Part shown: piece after piece, positions 1 to 7,875 of the stretch
Numbering within the stretch: position 1 is the stretch's first letter
Layout: each line of letters starts with the position of its first letter
Source of the DNA: Piscinibacter sp943370595
GTDB lineage: Bacteria > Pseudomonadota > Gammaproteobacteria > Burkholderiales > Burkholderiaceae_C
DNA length: 64,000 bases
NCBI GenBank assembly: GCA_943370595.1
Contig: CALRRO020000010.1
Coordinates: forward strand, 200,391-264,390
Direction of reading: 5' to 3'
Program-made: the position numbers and the translations under genes
Notes under the pieces: model-generated
Told to the model about the DNA's origin: nothing
The model's input: the letters and a program-made list of their open reading frames with translations, nothing else
Databases searched by the model: none

Positions 1-3
1 CTG

Positions 4-213
4 ATGCTCGTCGCCTTCATCGGCATCCTCGGCGCCCTCGCCTCCGCCGGTGTGTTCATGATGCGCGACGGCCGCGGCGGCAAGCCCAAGAGCGGCAACA
101 TGATGCGCGCGCTGGCAACGCGCGTCGCGATCTCGGTGCTGCTGTTCGCCTGCATCTTGTTCGCCTGGTGGATGGGATGGATCGAACCCCGGGGAGTGCC
201 GCTCGGGCGCTGA
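4..213 (+). CDS. DUF2909-family twin-transmembrane small protein
   Basis: A 69-residue protein with two hydrophobic segments (about residues 1-20 and 40-60) separated by a short basic loop, which is the layout of the small DUF2909 family commonly found beside aa3 oxidase genes in Burkholderiales. Its function is unknown; a role in oxidase assembly or stability is inferred only from that recurring neighbourhood. It runs toward the oxidase operon and ends about 70 bases from the ctaE stop. The start lies at the window edge, so a slightly longer N-terminus cannot be excluded. Confidence 0.7.
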   Translation: MLVAFIGILGALASAGVFMMRDGRGGKPKSGNMMRALATRVAISVLLFACILFAWWMGWIEPRGVPLGR

Positions 214-240
214 GTTCCCCGGTCGGGCCCGGCAATGAAA

Positions 241-260
241 AACGCCGCTTGCGCGGCGTT
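241..260 (-). terminator. Intrinsic terminator of the cytochrome oxidase operon
   Basis: An 8-bp perfect stem (AACGCCGC / GCGGCGTT) with a 4-base loop. Read leftward it is followed by a run of T residues, as in a rho-independent terminator. It sits 24 bases after the ctaE stop. On the plus strand the following bases are not T-rich, so it probably acts mainly on the oxidase operon. Confidence 0.75.
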
Positions 261-283
261 CTTCGCGGGGTACGGGCGCTGCG

Positions 284-1168
284 TCAGGCCCAGTACACCA
301 CCACGTACAGGCCCAGCCAGACCACGTCGACGAAGTGCCAGTACCAGGCAGCGCCTTCGAAGCCGAAGTGGCGCTGCGGCGTGAAGTGGCCCTTCATCAG
401 GCGCAGCGTGATGAACAGCAGCATCAGCATGCCGACGAGCACGTGGAAGCCGTGGAAGCCGGTCAGCATGAAGAAGGTCGAGCCGTAGGCGCCGGAGCTG
501 AGCTTGAGGTTCAGGTCGCGGTAGGCGTGCATGTACTCGTAGGCCTGCACGCCCAGGAAGGTGGCGCCCAGGATCACGGTGATCCACATCCACAGGATCG
601 TCTTGCCGCGGTTGCCGGCGATCAGCGCGTGGTGGGCGATCGTCAGCGTCACGCCCGAGGTCAGCAGCAGCAGCGTGTTGATCGTCGGCAGCGGCCACGG
701 GCCCATGGTCGTGAACGGGTCGACGATGCCGGCCGGCGAGCCGGTGGCGCCGGCAGCGGCGCTCGGCCACACGGCCTTGAAGTCGGGCCACAGCAGCGCG
801 TTCTCCAGGCTGCCCAGGTTGGGCAGCGCGTGCAGGCGGGTCCAGTACAGCGCACCGAAGAACGCCGCGAAGAACATCACCTCGGAGAAGATGAACCAGC
901 TCATGCTCCAGCGGAACGACACGTCGATGCGGTCGCTGTACAGCCCGCCCTCGCTCTCGCCGATGGCGGCGCGGAACCAGCCCTGCAGGATGAAGGCCCA
1001 CATGGCCAGGCCGAACAGCGTGACCCAGGCACCCCAGCCGTGGCCGTTGACCCACTGGCCGGCGCCCAGGATCACGAAGAACAGGCCGGTGGCGGTGAGC
1101 ACCGGGAAGTGCGAAGGTGCCGGAACAAAGTAGTAGGGCGTCTGCCCTTGGTGTGTCGCTGCCGACAT
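284..1168 (-). CDS. ctaE: Cytochrome c oxidase subunit III
   Basis: A 294-residue polytopic inner-membrane protein matching subunit III of aa3-type oxidase in length and in its seven-helix hydrophobic pattern. The C-terminal part contains the GFHGFHVLVG and YWHFVDVVWL type motifs of this family. Subunit III carries no redox metals and stabilises the subunit I-II core. It is the last gene of the operon ctaC-ctaD-small ORF-ctaG-DUF2970-ctaE and is followed by a clear terminator. The start is preceded by a GAGGA ribosome-binding site. Confidence 0.97.
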   Translation of the reverse strand: MSAATHQGQTPYYFVPAPSHFPVLTATGLFFVILGAGQWVNGHGWGAWVTLFGLAMWAFILQGWFRAAIGESEGGLYSDRIDVSFRWSMSWFIFSEVMFFAAFFGALYWTRLHALPNLGSLENALLWPDFKAVWPSAAAGATGSPAGIVDPFTTMGPWPLPTINTLLLLTSGVTLTIAHHALIAGNRGKTILWMWITVILGATFLGVQAYEYMHAYRDLNLKLSSGAYGSTFFMLTGFHGFHVLVGMLMLLFITLRLMKGHFTPQRHFGFEGAAWYWHFVDVVWLGLYVVVYWA

Positions 1169-1199
1169 GGTTTCTCCTCAGGGTCCTCTATTCGAATCT

Positions 1200-1430
1200 C
1201 TATGCCGCCACGCCGCTGGTGATGACCCAGTTGGCCAGCAGCACCAGCGCGGCGATGAACAGCAGCGCGCCGATCACGCCCGCAATGACGACGTGCACCG
1301 GGTTGAGCTTGGCAACGTCCTGCTCGTAGTCGCGCGACTTGCGCACGCCGAAGAACGACCAGGCGACCGCACCCAGCGTCTGCAGGAACGAGCCCTTGCG
1401 CTGCGCTGCGTCCTTCAGTCCGTCGCTCAT
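1200..1430 (-). CDS. DUF2970 family small membrane protein
   Basis: A 76-residue protein with a polar N-terminus, a short amphipathic stretch around residues 15-30 and one C-terminal transmembrane helix (about residues 48-70). This matches DUF2970, a family regularly located between ctaG and ctaE in betaproteobacteria. Its start codon overlaps the ctaG stop by four bases (ATGA), so the two are probably translationally coupled. A role in oxidase biogenesis is inferred from position only. Confidence 0.85.
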   Translation of the reverse strand: MSDGLKDAAQRKGSFLQTLGAVAWSFFGVRKSRDYEQDVAKLNPVHVVIAGVIGALLFIAALVLLANWVITSGVAA

Positions 1431-2071
1431 GAGCGCGGCTCCTTCGTGGTCACTGCAGCCTGGGGCAAGGGGCCACCCAGCGTCGCCTGCGGCTCCGCGG
1501 GTGTCTTGCCGCCCACCTCGAAGAAGGTGTACGACAGCGTGATCGTGCGCACGTCTTTCGGCAGCTTCGGGTCGACGATGAAGACGACCGGCCACTGCTT
1601 GCTCTCGCCCGGCTTGAGCGTGTACTCGCTGAAGCAGAAGCACTCGAGCTTGTTGAAATGCGCCATCGCCTGGCGCGGCGCGTAGCTCGGGATGGCCTGC
1701 GCGGCCATGGTGCGGTTCTGCACGTTGCGGAACTCGTACATCACCGTCGTCATTTCGCCGGGATGCACGTCGACCGAGCGTTTCGCCGGCTTGAATTCCC
1801 AGGGGCCGCGCACGTTCGCGTCGAACTCCACGGTGACGATGCGGCTGGTGTCGACCTGGGTGTTGCGGCCCACAGGCGCGTTGCCCGGCACCTTGCGCTC
1901 GGCCACGGACAGAACATTGATGCCCAGCGCCGTGCAGATCGCTCGGTACATCGGCACCAGCGCGTAGCCGAAGCCGAACATCAGCGCAGCGATCACGACG
2001 AGCTTGCCCACCATGCGCAGGTTGTCGCTGCGCAGGGTCGGGTCCGGCTCGTGCTGCGGGGCGAAGCTCAT
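1427..2071 (-). CDS. ctaG: Cytochrome c oxidase assembly protein CtaG (Cox11 family)
   Basis: A 214-residue protein of the Cox11/CtaG family, which delivers copper to the CuB site of subunit I. There is one N-terminal membrane anchor (about residues 25-45) and a periplasmic immunoglobulin-like domain. The copper-binding motif CFCF lies at about residue 145 within KLECFCFSEYTL, and the C-terminal region ends in an LSYTFFEVGG stretch typical of the family. It sits between the small assembly ORF and DUF2970 in the oxidase operon and overlaps the latter by four bases. Confidence 0.96.
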   Translation of the reverse strand: MSFAPQHEPDPTLRSDNLRMVGKLVVIAALMFGFGYALVPMYRAICTALGINVLSVAERKVPGNAPVGRNTQVDTSRIVTVEFDANVRGPWEFKPAKRSVDVHPGEMTTVMYEFRNVQNRTMAAQAIPSYAPRQAMAHFNKLECFCFSEYTLKPGESKQWPVVFIVDPKLPKDVRTITLSYTFFEVGGKTPAEPQATLGGPLPQAAVTTKEPRS

Positions 2072-2081
2072 GCGGTGGTCG

Positions 2082-2198
2082 TCAGATGCCGAACAACGCG
2101 CTCTTGGCCACGAAGCCGATGAACAGCGCCACCGCCACCGAGGCCAGGATGAGCCCCAGGCGGGCGTTGTTCTTCTTTTGTTCGGGCGTCATCGCCAT
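2082..2198 (-). CDS. Cytochrome oxidase small assembly protein
   Basis: A 38-residue ORF, with a polar head (MAMTPEQKKNNAR) and one transmembrane helix. It lies 5 bases after the ctaD stop and about 10 bases before ctaG. Very small proteins of this type at exactly this position are annotated as cytochrome oxidase small assembly protein in other Burkholderiales. The start is either of two ATGs six bases apart; the upstream one is given here. The function is inferred from genomic position and family resemblance. Confidence 0.75.
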   Translation of the reverse strand: MAMTPEQKKNNARLGLILASVAVALFIGFVAKSALFGI

Positions 2199-2203
2199 CG
2201 GCC

Positions 2204-3841
2204 TCAGCCCAGCACCTTGGTGGCCGACGGGTTCAGCAGCGGCGGCGTCTCGAAGGTGTGGAACGGCGCCGGCGACGGCACTTCCCACTCCAGGCCTTCC
2301 GCGGCTTCCCAGGGCTTCTGCGGCGCCTTCTCACCCTTGCCGCGCATCATCGGCACGACGACGAAGAGGAAGAAGTAGACCTGCATCAGGCCGAAGCCGA
2401 ACGCGCCAATCGACGCGATCATGTTGAAGTCGGCGAACTGCATCGGGTAGTCGGCGTAACGACGCGGCATGCCGGCCAGCCCGAGGAAGTGCATCGGGAA
2501 GAAGGTGATGTTGAAGAACACCAGCGAGCCCCAGAAGTGGATCTTGCCGCGCGTCTCGGAATACATCACGCCGGTCCACTTCGGGCCCCAGTAGTACACG
2601 CCGGCGAACAGGGCGTACAACGAACCCGCCACCAGCACGTAGTGGAAGTGCGCCACCACGTAGTAGGTGTCCTGCAGCTGGATGTCGATCGGCGCCATCG
2701 CCAGGATCAGGCCGGTGAAGCCACCCATCGTGAACACGAAGATGAAGCCGACAGCCCACAGCATCGGGGTCTCGAAGGTCATCGAGCCGCGCCACATCGT
2801 CGCGATCCAGTTGAAGACCTTCACGCCGGTGGGCACCGCGATCAGCATGGTCGCGTACATGAAGAACAGCTGGCCCGTCACCGGCATGCCGGTGGTGAAC
2901 ATGTGGTGCGCCCAGACGATGAACGACAGGATCGCGATCGACGCGGTGGCGTAGACCATCGAGGTGTAGCCGAACAGCTGCTTGCGGGCGAAGGCCGGGA
3001 TGATCGCGCTGACGATGCCGAAGGCCGGCAGGATCATGATGTAGACCTCGGGGTGACCGAAGAACCAGAAGATGTGCTGGTACATCACCGGGTCACCGCC
3101 GCCGGCCGGGTTGAAGAAGTGCGTGCCGAAGTGGCGGTCGGTCAGCGTCATCGTGATGGCGCCGGCGAGCACCGGCATCACCGCGATCAGCAGGTAGGCG
3201 GTGATCAGCCAGGTCCAGCAGAACAGCGGCATCTTCATCAGCGTCATGCGCGGCGCGCGCATGTTCAGGATGGTGACGATGATGTTGATCGAGCCCATGA
3301 TCGAGCTGGCGCCCATGATGTGCATCGCGAAGATGCCGGCGTCCATGCTCGGGCCCATCTGCAGCGTCAGCGGCGCATAGAGCGTCCAGCCGGCCGCCGG
3401 CGCACCGCCGGGCATGAAGAACGAACCGACGAGCATCAGGCCGGCCGGGATCAGCAGCCAGAAGCTCAGGTTGTTCATGCGCGCGAAGGCCATGTCCGCC
3501 GCGCCGATCTGCAGCGGGATCATCCAGTTCGCGAAGCCGACGAAGGCCGGCATGATCGCGCCGAACACCATGATCAGGCCGTGCATGGTGGTCAGCTGGT
3601 TGAACAGCTGCGGGTTGACGATCTGCAGACCAGGCTGGAACAGCTCGGCGCGGATCAGCAGCGCGAGCACACCGCCGACCATCAGCATCGCGAACGAGAA
3701 CAGCAGGTACATCGTGCCGATGTCCTTGTGGTTCGTCGCGAACAGCCAGCGGCGCCAGCCGTGCGGCGCATGGTGATCGTGGTCGTGATCGTGGGCGTGG
3801 TCGCCGTGTTGGGCGCCGTGGTGGTCGATGACTGCGCTCAT
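2204..3841 (-). CDS. ctaD: Cytochrome c oxidase subunit I
   Basis: A 545-residue heme-copper oxidase subunit I that binds heme a and the heme a3-CuB centre and forms the proton-pumping core. About twelve transmembrane helices are visible. The heme/copper ligand motifs are present: TMHGLIM, the CuB His-Tyr segment HPEVYIMILP, the His pair in WAHHMFTTG and the heme ligands in VVAHFHYVLV. An unusual His/Asp-rich N-terminal tail (repeated HDHDH) precedes the first helix and might bind metal. It follows ctaC by 24 bases. Confidence 0.98.
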   Translation of the reverse strand: MSAVIDHHGAQHGDHAHDHDHDHHAPHGWRRWLFATNHKDIGTMYLLFSFAMLMVGGVLALLIRAELFQPGLQIVNPQLFNQLTTMHGLIMVFGAIMPAFVGFANWMIPLQIGAADMAFARMNNLSFWLLIPAGLMLVGSFFMPGGAPAAGWTLYAPLTLQMGPSMDAGIFAMHIMGASSIMGSINIIVTILNMRAPRMTLMKMPLFCWTWLITAYLLIAVMPVLAGAITMTLTDRHFGTHFFNPAGGGDPVMYQHIFWFFGHPEVYIMILPAFGIVSAIIPAFARKQLFGYTSMVYATASIAILSFIVWAHHMFTTGMPVTGQLFFMYATMLIAVPTGVKVFNWIATMWRGSMTFETPMLWAVGFIFVFTMGGFTGLILAMAPIDIQLQDTYYVVAHFHYVLVAGSLYALFAGVYYWGPKWTGVMYSETRGKIHFWGSLVFFNITFFPMHFLGLAGMPRRYADYPMQFADFNMIASIGAFGFGLMQVYFFLFVVVPMMRGKGEKAPQKPWEAAEGLEWEVPSPAPFHTFETPPLLNPSATKVLG

Positions 3842-3865
3842 GACGTTTCCTTCGAATGCATCGAA

Positions 3866-5041
3866 TTACTTGCGGGCGGCGACGACGTCTGCCGGCTGCA
3901 CCAGCTGGCCGGTCTTGTTCGACCAGCTGTTCTTCGTGTAGGTGATCACCGCGGCGATCTCGGTGTCGGACAGCTGCTTCCAGGCCGGCATCGCGCCGTT
4001 GTTCTGGCCGTTGAGCAGCACCGCGATCTGCTTGGTCTTGTCGGCATCGAGCACGACCGGCGAACCGTCGACGGCCTTGATCGGACCGGCGCCCTTGCCG
4101 TTGGCCTGGTGGCAGGCCGCGCAGTTGGCGGCATAGACCTTCTCGCCGCGCGCGACCAGTTCTTCGAGCTTCCAGACCTTGGCCGGATCATCGGCCGCCG
4201 CAGCCATTTCCTTCTTCTTGCCCTCGACCCACGCGGCATAGTCGGCCTGCGACAGCACCTTCACGTGGATCGGCATGTAGGCGTGTTCCTTGCCGCACAG
4301 CTCGGCGCACTGGCCGTAGAAGTCGCCGGTCTTCTCGGCGCGGAACCAGGTGTCGCGCACGAAGCCGGGGATAGCGTCCTGCTTGATGCCGAAGGCCGGC
4401 ACCATGAAGGCATGGATCACGTCGTTGGCGGTGGTGATGATGCGCACCTTCTTGTCGACCGGCACGACCAGCGGGTTGTCGACCTTCAGCAGGTAGTTGT
4501 CGGTGGCCGGCGGCTTGCCGCTGTTGGACATCTCGCGGTGCGTCGCGTCCAGCGTCGACACGAAGCCGATGCCCTCGCCCTCGCCCTTCAGGTAGTCGTA
4601 GCCCCACTTCCACTGGTAGCCGGTGGCCTTGATGGTCAGGTCGGCGGAGCTGGTGTCCTTCATCGCGACGACCACCTTGGTGGCCGGCAGCGCCATGCCG
4701 ATGACGATCAGCAGCGGCACGATGGTCCAGATGATCTCGACCGTGGTGCTCTCGTGGAAGTTGGCCGACTTCGCGCCGCGGCTCTTGCGGTGCTTGATGA
4801 TGGAATAGAACATCACGCCGAAGACGACGACGAAGATCACCGAGCAGATGATCATCATCAAGTAGTGCAGCCACTGCTGCTCGGCCGCGATCCGGGTCAC
4901 CGGCGGGTGCAGGTCGAGCTGGTTGACCGCGGGGCCGCCAGGCAGGCTGTTGACGGCCAGCGCGGCCTGCGTGGCAAGCGTCGCGCCCACGGTCACGGCG
5001 GCTCGCGCCAGTGTCGTCCGGAGTGATTTGATCGTCTTCAT
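3866..5041 (-). CDS. ctaC: Cytochrome c oxidase subunit II with C-terminal cytochrome c domain
   Basis: A 391-residue subunit II that receives electrons from soluble cytochrome c. It has a signal-like N-terminus, two transmembrane helices and a periplasmic cupredoxin domain. The CuA ligands are in CAELCGKEHAYM (Cys245, Cys249, His253, Met256). A fused mono-heme cytochrome c domain follows, with CAACH at residues 307-311, so this is the caa3-like fusion form. An in-frame extension upstream is possible, but the MKTIKS start gives the expected N-terminus. It is the first gene of the operon. Confidence 0.97.
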   Translation of the reverse strand: MKTIKSLRTTLARAAVTVGATLATQAALAVNSLPGGPAVNQLDLHPPVTRIAAEQQWLHYLMMIICSVIFVVVFGVMFYSIIKHRKSRGAKSANFHESTTVEIIWTIVPLLIVIGMALPATKVVVAMKDTSSADLTIKATGYQWKWGYDYLKGEGEGIGFVSTLDATHREMSNSGKPPATDNYLLKVDNPLVVPVDKKVRIITTANDVIHAFMVPAFGIKQDAIPGFVRDTWFRAEKTGDFYGQCAELCGKEHAYMPIHVKVLSQADYAAWVEGKKKEMAAAADDPAKVWKLEELVARGEKVYAANCAACHQANGKGAGPIKAVDGSPVVLDADKTKQIAVLLNGQNNGAMPAWKQLSDTEIAAVITYTKNSWSNKTGQLVQPADVVAARK

Positions 5042-5067
5042 CGTTGTCACGTCAGTTTTGATCTCGC

Positions 5068-5622
5068 TCAAGCGACGCCGGGGCACAACCCCTGCACCGC
5101 CCCACGCCGCTTCAGTGCCCACCGCATCTCCTCGGCGAGCTGCCCGCGCAGCTCGGGCCGCACGAAGCGCCCCACCACCACTGTCTTGCCCCGCTCGGAC
5201 AGCTCGATCAGCGAGCCGCGTTCCCGCGTGGACACCACCCTCACCCACTCGGTGCAGAACTCGCACCGCTCGGTGTGCGGGCCGAAAGCCCGCTCCACCG
5301 TCAACACGTCGCCCTGGAGATGGATCGATTCACGATCCGTCACGTGCCGCGCATGCACCACCAGCGCTGCACCGAGGGCCACCACCTCCAGCCACGCAAA
5401 GGGCATGACCAGTCTCGCGCCCAGCCACCAGAAGATTCCGGCGATCGCGAGCGAGACACTGCTCAGCCCCAGGTAAAACCCCAACATCTGCTTCGGCGTC
5501 AACGAACAGTTGCGTCGAAGGTTCCACTGCACCGAACTACCCTCCGCACCCCCCTGTGCGGCATGGCCGAAGCGCAATCGCCCGGTTGCCGCTGGTGCCA
5601 CGACAGGTGCATCGTTCGTCAT
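5068..5622 (-). CDS. DUF2244 domain membrane protein
   Basis: A 184-residue protein with two closely spaced hydrophobic helices (about residues 47-65 and 73-92) followed by a soluble basic C-terminal domain. This corresponds to the DUF2244 family, usually found just upstream of ctaC. It ends 26 bases before ctaC and probably lies in the same transcription unit. No catalytic residues are recognisable and the molecular function is unknown. Confidence 0.85.
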   Translation of the reverse strand: MTNDAPVVAPAATGRLRFGHAAQGGAEGSSVQWNLRRNCSLTPKQMLGFYLGLSSVSLAIAGIFWWLGARLVMPFAWLEVVALGAALVVHARHVTDRESIHLQGDVLTVERAFGPHTERCEFCTEWVRVVSTRERGSLIELSERGKTVVVGRFVRPELRGQLAEEMRWALKRRGAVQGLCPGVA

Positions 5623-5694
5623 GCTTACGTACTTCTTACTGCTTGCCGACTGCGGCGCGCGCGATATGGCGGCGCCTTGATCAACTGCAAGAGT

Positions 5695-6618
5695 TTAGCG
5701 CACCGGCCTCGTCTTTCGGCCACGGATCATGGCGCGCATGTCGTCCAAAGCCACGTTCGTCTGCTCGCCGACACGCGCTCTCGGTGCAGGGCGGAAGGCA
5801 TGACCGTAGGCGACCTCGAAACGAAGCGGAATCCGGCCCTCGGAATCGGCCAGCGCATCGATTTCGCGCAGCAAGCGTGCGCGCCAGCGCGGCGTGCGGC
5901 AGCCGGGGAAGCGCGATGGCGAGGCATTGCCGCCGAGGCCGCGCAGTTCGTCGAGCAAGGCCCCTGAGTCGGACCACTGCAGCGTGATCACCTCCTGGTC
6001 CATCACCGGGTCGGCGAAGCCGGCCTGCACGAGCATGTCGCCGAGGTCGTGCATGTCGACGAAGTTCGCCGTCGGTGCAGGCCAGCCGAAGCGGCCGTAC
6101 AAGGCGTGCAACTCGCGCAGGGTGCCGGGGCCGAGGCAGGAGAACATCACGAAGCCGTCGACGTCGAGCGCACGGTGCCAGCGCTCGAACAGCGCCGGCG
6201 GATCGGCGACCGCGTGAAGCATCATGTTCGCCCAGACGAGCTGCGACCCTGCCGGGAGGACATCACGTTCGCCGAGCACCTGCGCTTCCGCGCCCTGCCA
6301 GCGCCGCGCCGACCACCAGGGCCGCTTCGCCGCGGCTTCGCTGCGCGCACGCAGGGCCGCGTCGGGCTCGACGACGATGCGCTGCGCCTGCGGGTAGGCC
6401 TGTTCGAGCAGTGTTTCGCCGGCGCCGAGCCAGCCCCACCAGTCGATCAGCTGGCGCGGCTGCAGGCGGATGATCTGCAGGCGCTCGGCCATGCGACGCG
6501 CGACCTCGCGGTGCAGCCACGGCGGCTCGGCGGCGCGGCCGATACGGCGCAACGCGGCATCGACGGCCACCGGATCCAGCCCCCGCGCGGAAGGGTCGAG
6601 GGCGGGCGCTGTGCTCAT
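5695..6618 (-). CDS. BioC-like SAM-dependent methyltransferase domain protein
   Basis: A 307-residue protein resembling malonyl-ACP methyltransferase (BioC)-like proteins that sit beside comF in Burkholderiales. The methyltransferase post-motif elements are visible (DVDGFVMFSCLGPGTLREL), but the usual glycine-rich SAM motif I is altered to LIDWWGWLGAGETLL, so activity is uncertain. The start codon shares two bases with the ATG of the divergent comF frame. A biotin or fatty-acid role is inferred; no other bio genes are in the window. Confidence 0.7.
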   Translation of the reverse strand: MSTAPALDPSARGLDPVAVDAALRRIGRAAEPPWLHREVARRMAERLQIIRLQPRQLIDWWGWLGAGETLLEQAYPQAQRIVVEPDAALRARSEAAAKRPWWSARRWQGAEAQVLGERDVLPAGSQLVWANMMLHAVADPPALFERWHRALDVDGFVMFSCLGPGTLRELHALYGRFGWPAPTANFVDMHDLGDMLVQAGFADPVMDQEVITLQWSDSGALLDELRGLGGNASPSRFPGCRTPRWRARLLREIDALADSEGRIPLRFEVAYGHAFRPAPRARVGEQTNVALDDMRAMIRGRKTRPVR

Positions 6619-7330
6619 GGCCGGGCAGTATATTGAGGCGGTGTCGCCGGCCTCGTTCCTCGGCTCCCTGCCGGGTCAATGCCACCTGTGCCGCGGCTGG
6701 ACGCGCGGCGGGCTGTGCAGCGCCTGCCGCAACGCGCTGCTGCGCCCGGTGCCGCGCTGCGAGCGCTGCGCAATCGTGGTGCCGGCGGCGGTCACGGTCT
6801 GCGGCGGCTGCCTGCACGAGCCGCCACCGTTCACCAACTGCATCACCGCACTCGACTACGCCGAGCCCTGGGCAGCGCTGATCCGCCAGTTCAAGTTCCA
6901 CCAGCAGGTCGAGCTCGCGGCGCTGTTCGCCGGTCTGATGCACGAGGCCGCCAGCGGGGCGGATGCGCCGGATCTGCTGCTGCCCGCGCCGCTGGCGCCG
7001 GCGCGGCTGCGCGAGCGCGGCTACAACCAGTCCTGGGAACTCGCACGCCGGCTGGGCACGCCGGCAGACGCGGGTCTTCTGCTGCGTGTGCGCGACACAC
7101 CGCACCAGGCAGACCTGCCGCTGGCCCAGCGTGCCGGCAACGTGCGCGGTGCCTTCGCCATCGAGCCGCTGCGACGCCGCGAGATCGAGGGGCTCGTGGT
7201 CACCGTCGTCGACGACGTGCTCACCACCGGCGCAACTGCTTCCGAGATGGCCCGCACGCTCCTCGCCGCGGGCGCAGCGCAGGTGCGGCTGTGGGTGCTC
7301 GCGCGCACGCCCTCGCCCGACGGCGCCTGA
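6617..7330 (+). CDS. comF: ComF family phosphoribosyltransferase-like protein
   Basis: A protein of about 237 residues of the ComF family. The N-terminal zinc-finger-like cluster has Cys pairs (CHLC, CSAC, CERC, CGGC) within the first 75 residues. A C-terminal PRTase fold carries the PRPP loop VVDDVLTTGAT near residue 200. ComF proteins are needed for DNA uptake and transformation, in which type IV pili also act, and a Pil-Chp system is encoded elsewhere in the window. The first ATG overlaps the divergent methyltransferase start; an in-frame GTG at 6641 is an equally plausible start and would leave room for a promoter (TATATT lies between). Confidence 0.88.
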   Translation: MAGQYIEAVSPASFLGSLPGQCHLCRGWTRGGLCSACRNALLRPVPRCERCAIVVPAAVTVCGGCLHEPPPFTNCITALDYAEPWAALIRQFKFHQQVELAALFAGLMHEAASGADAPDLLLPAPLAPARLRERGYNQSWELARRLGTPADAGLLLRVRDTPHQADLPLAQRAGNVRGAFAIEPLRRREIEGLVVTVVDDVLTTGATASEMARTLLAAGAAQVRLWVLARTPSPDGA

Positions 7331-7356
7331 GTTGCGTCACCGACAATCGCCGCGCC

Positions 7357-7875
7357 ATGTTCAACATCGTGCTCGTCCACCCGGAGATCCCGCCGAACAC
7401 CGGCAACGTGATCCGGCTTGCCGCCAACACCGGCTGTGCGCTGCACCTGATCGAGCCGCTGGGTTTCTCGATGGAAGACAAGCTGCTGCAGCGTGCCGGG
7501 CTCGACTACCACGAGTACGCGAGCGTGCGCCGGCATGCCTCGTGGGAGGCCTTCGCACTGGACTGCACGCCATCGCCCGAGCGCTGCTTCGCCTTCACCA
7601 CCCGCGGAACGCGCCACTTCGCCGAGGTGGAGTGGCGCGCCGGTGACTGGCTGGTGTTCGGCTCGGAGAGCGCCGGTCTTGCACCGGCCCTGCGCGACCG
7701 CTTCGCGCCGGCCCAGCGGCTGCGCCTGCCGATGCGCGAAGGCCAGCGCAGCCTCAACCTGAGCAACGCCGTCGCGGTGGCGGTGTTCGAAGCCTGGCGC
7801 CAGTGCGGCTATGCAGGCAGCGCAGCGCACCCCGCCGCGCCTGCGGCGCCGGGCGCTCCGACTACTCCGGCTTGA
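7357..7875 (+). CDS. trmL: tRNA (cytidine/uridine-34-2'-O)-methyltransferase
   Basis: A 172-residue SPOUT-class methyltransferase matching TrmL, which methylates the wobble ribose of tRNA-Leu isoacceptors. The family N-terminus (HPEIPPNTGNVIRLAAN) and the knotted SAM-binding segments LVFGSESAGL and LNLSNAVAVAVFEAWRQ are intact. The C-terminus carries a short low-complexity Pro/Ala tail. It follows comF by 26 bases and ends 14 bases inside the convergent Bug-type gene, so the two share 3' DNA. Confidence 0.95.
   Translation: MFNIVLVHPEIPPNTGNVIRLAANTGCALHLIEPLGFSMEDKLLQRAGLDYHEYASVRRHASWEAFALDCTPSPERCFAFTTRGTRHFAEVEWRAGDWLVFGSESAGLAPALRDRFAPAQRLRLPMREGQRSLNLSNAVAVAVFEAWRQCGYAGSAAHPAAPAAPGAPTTPA

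Noticed and set aside
2258..5026. A 922-codon open frame on the plus strand
   Set aside because: It lies antisense to ctaD and ctaC, is dominated by His, Arg, Asp and Glu and is a GC-bias shadow of the true genes.
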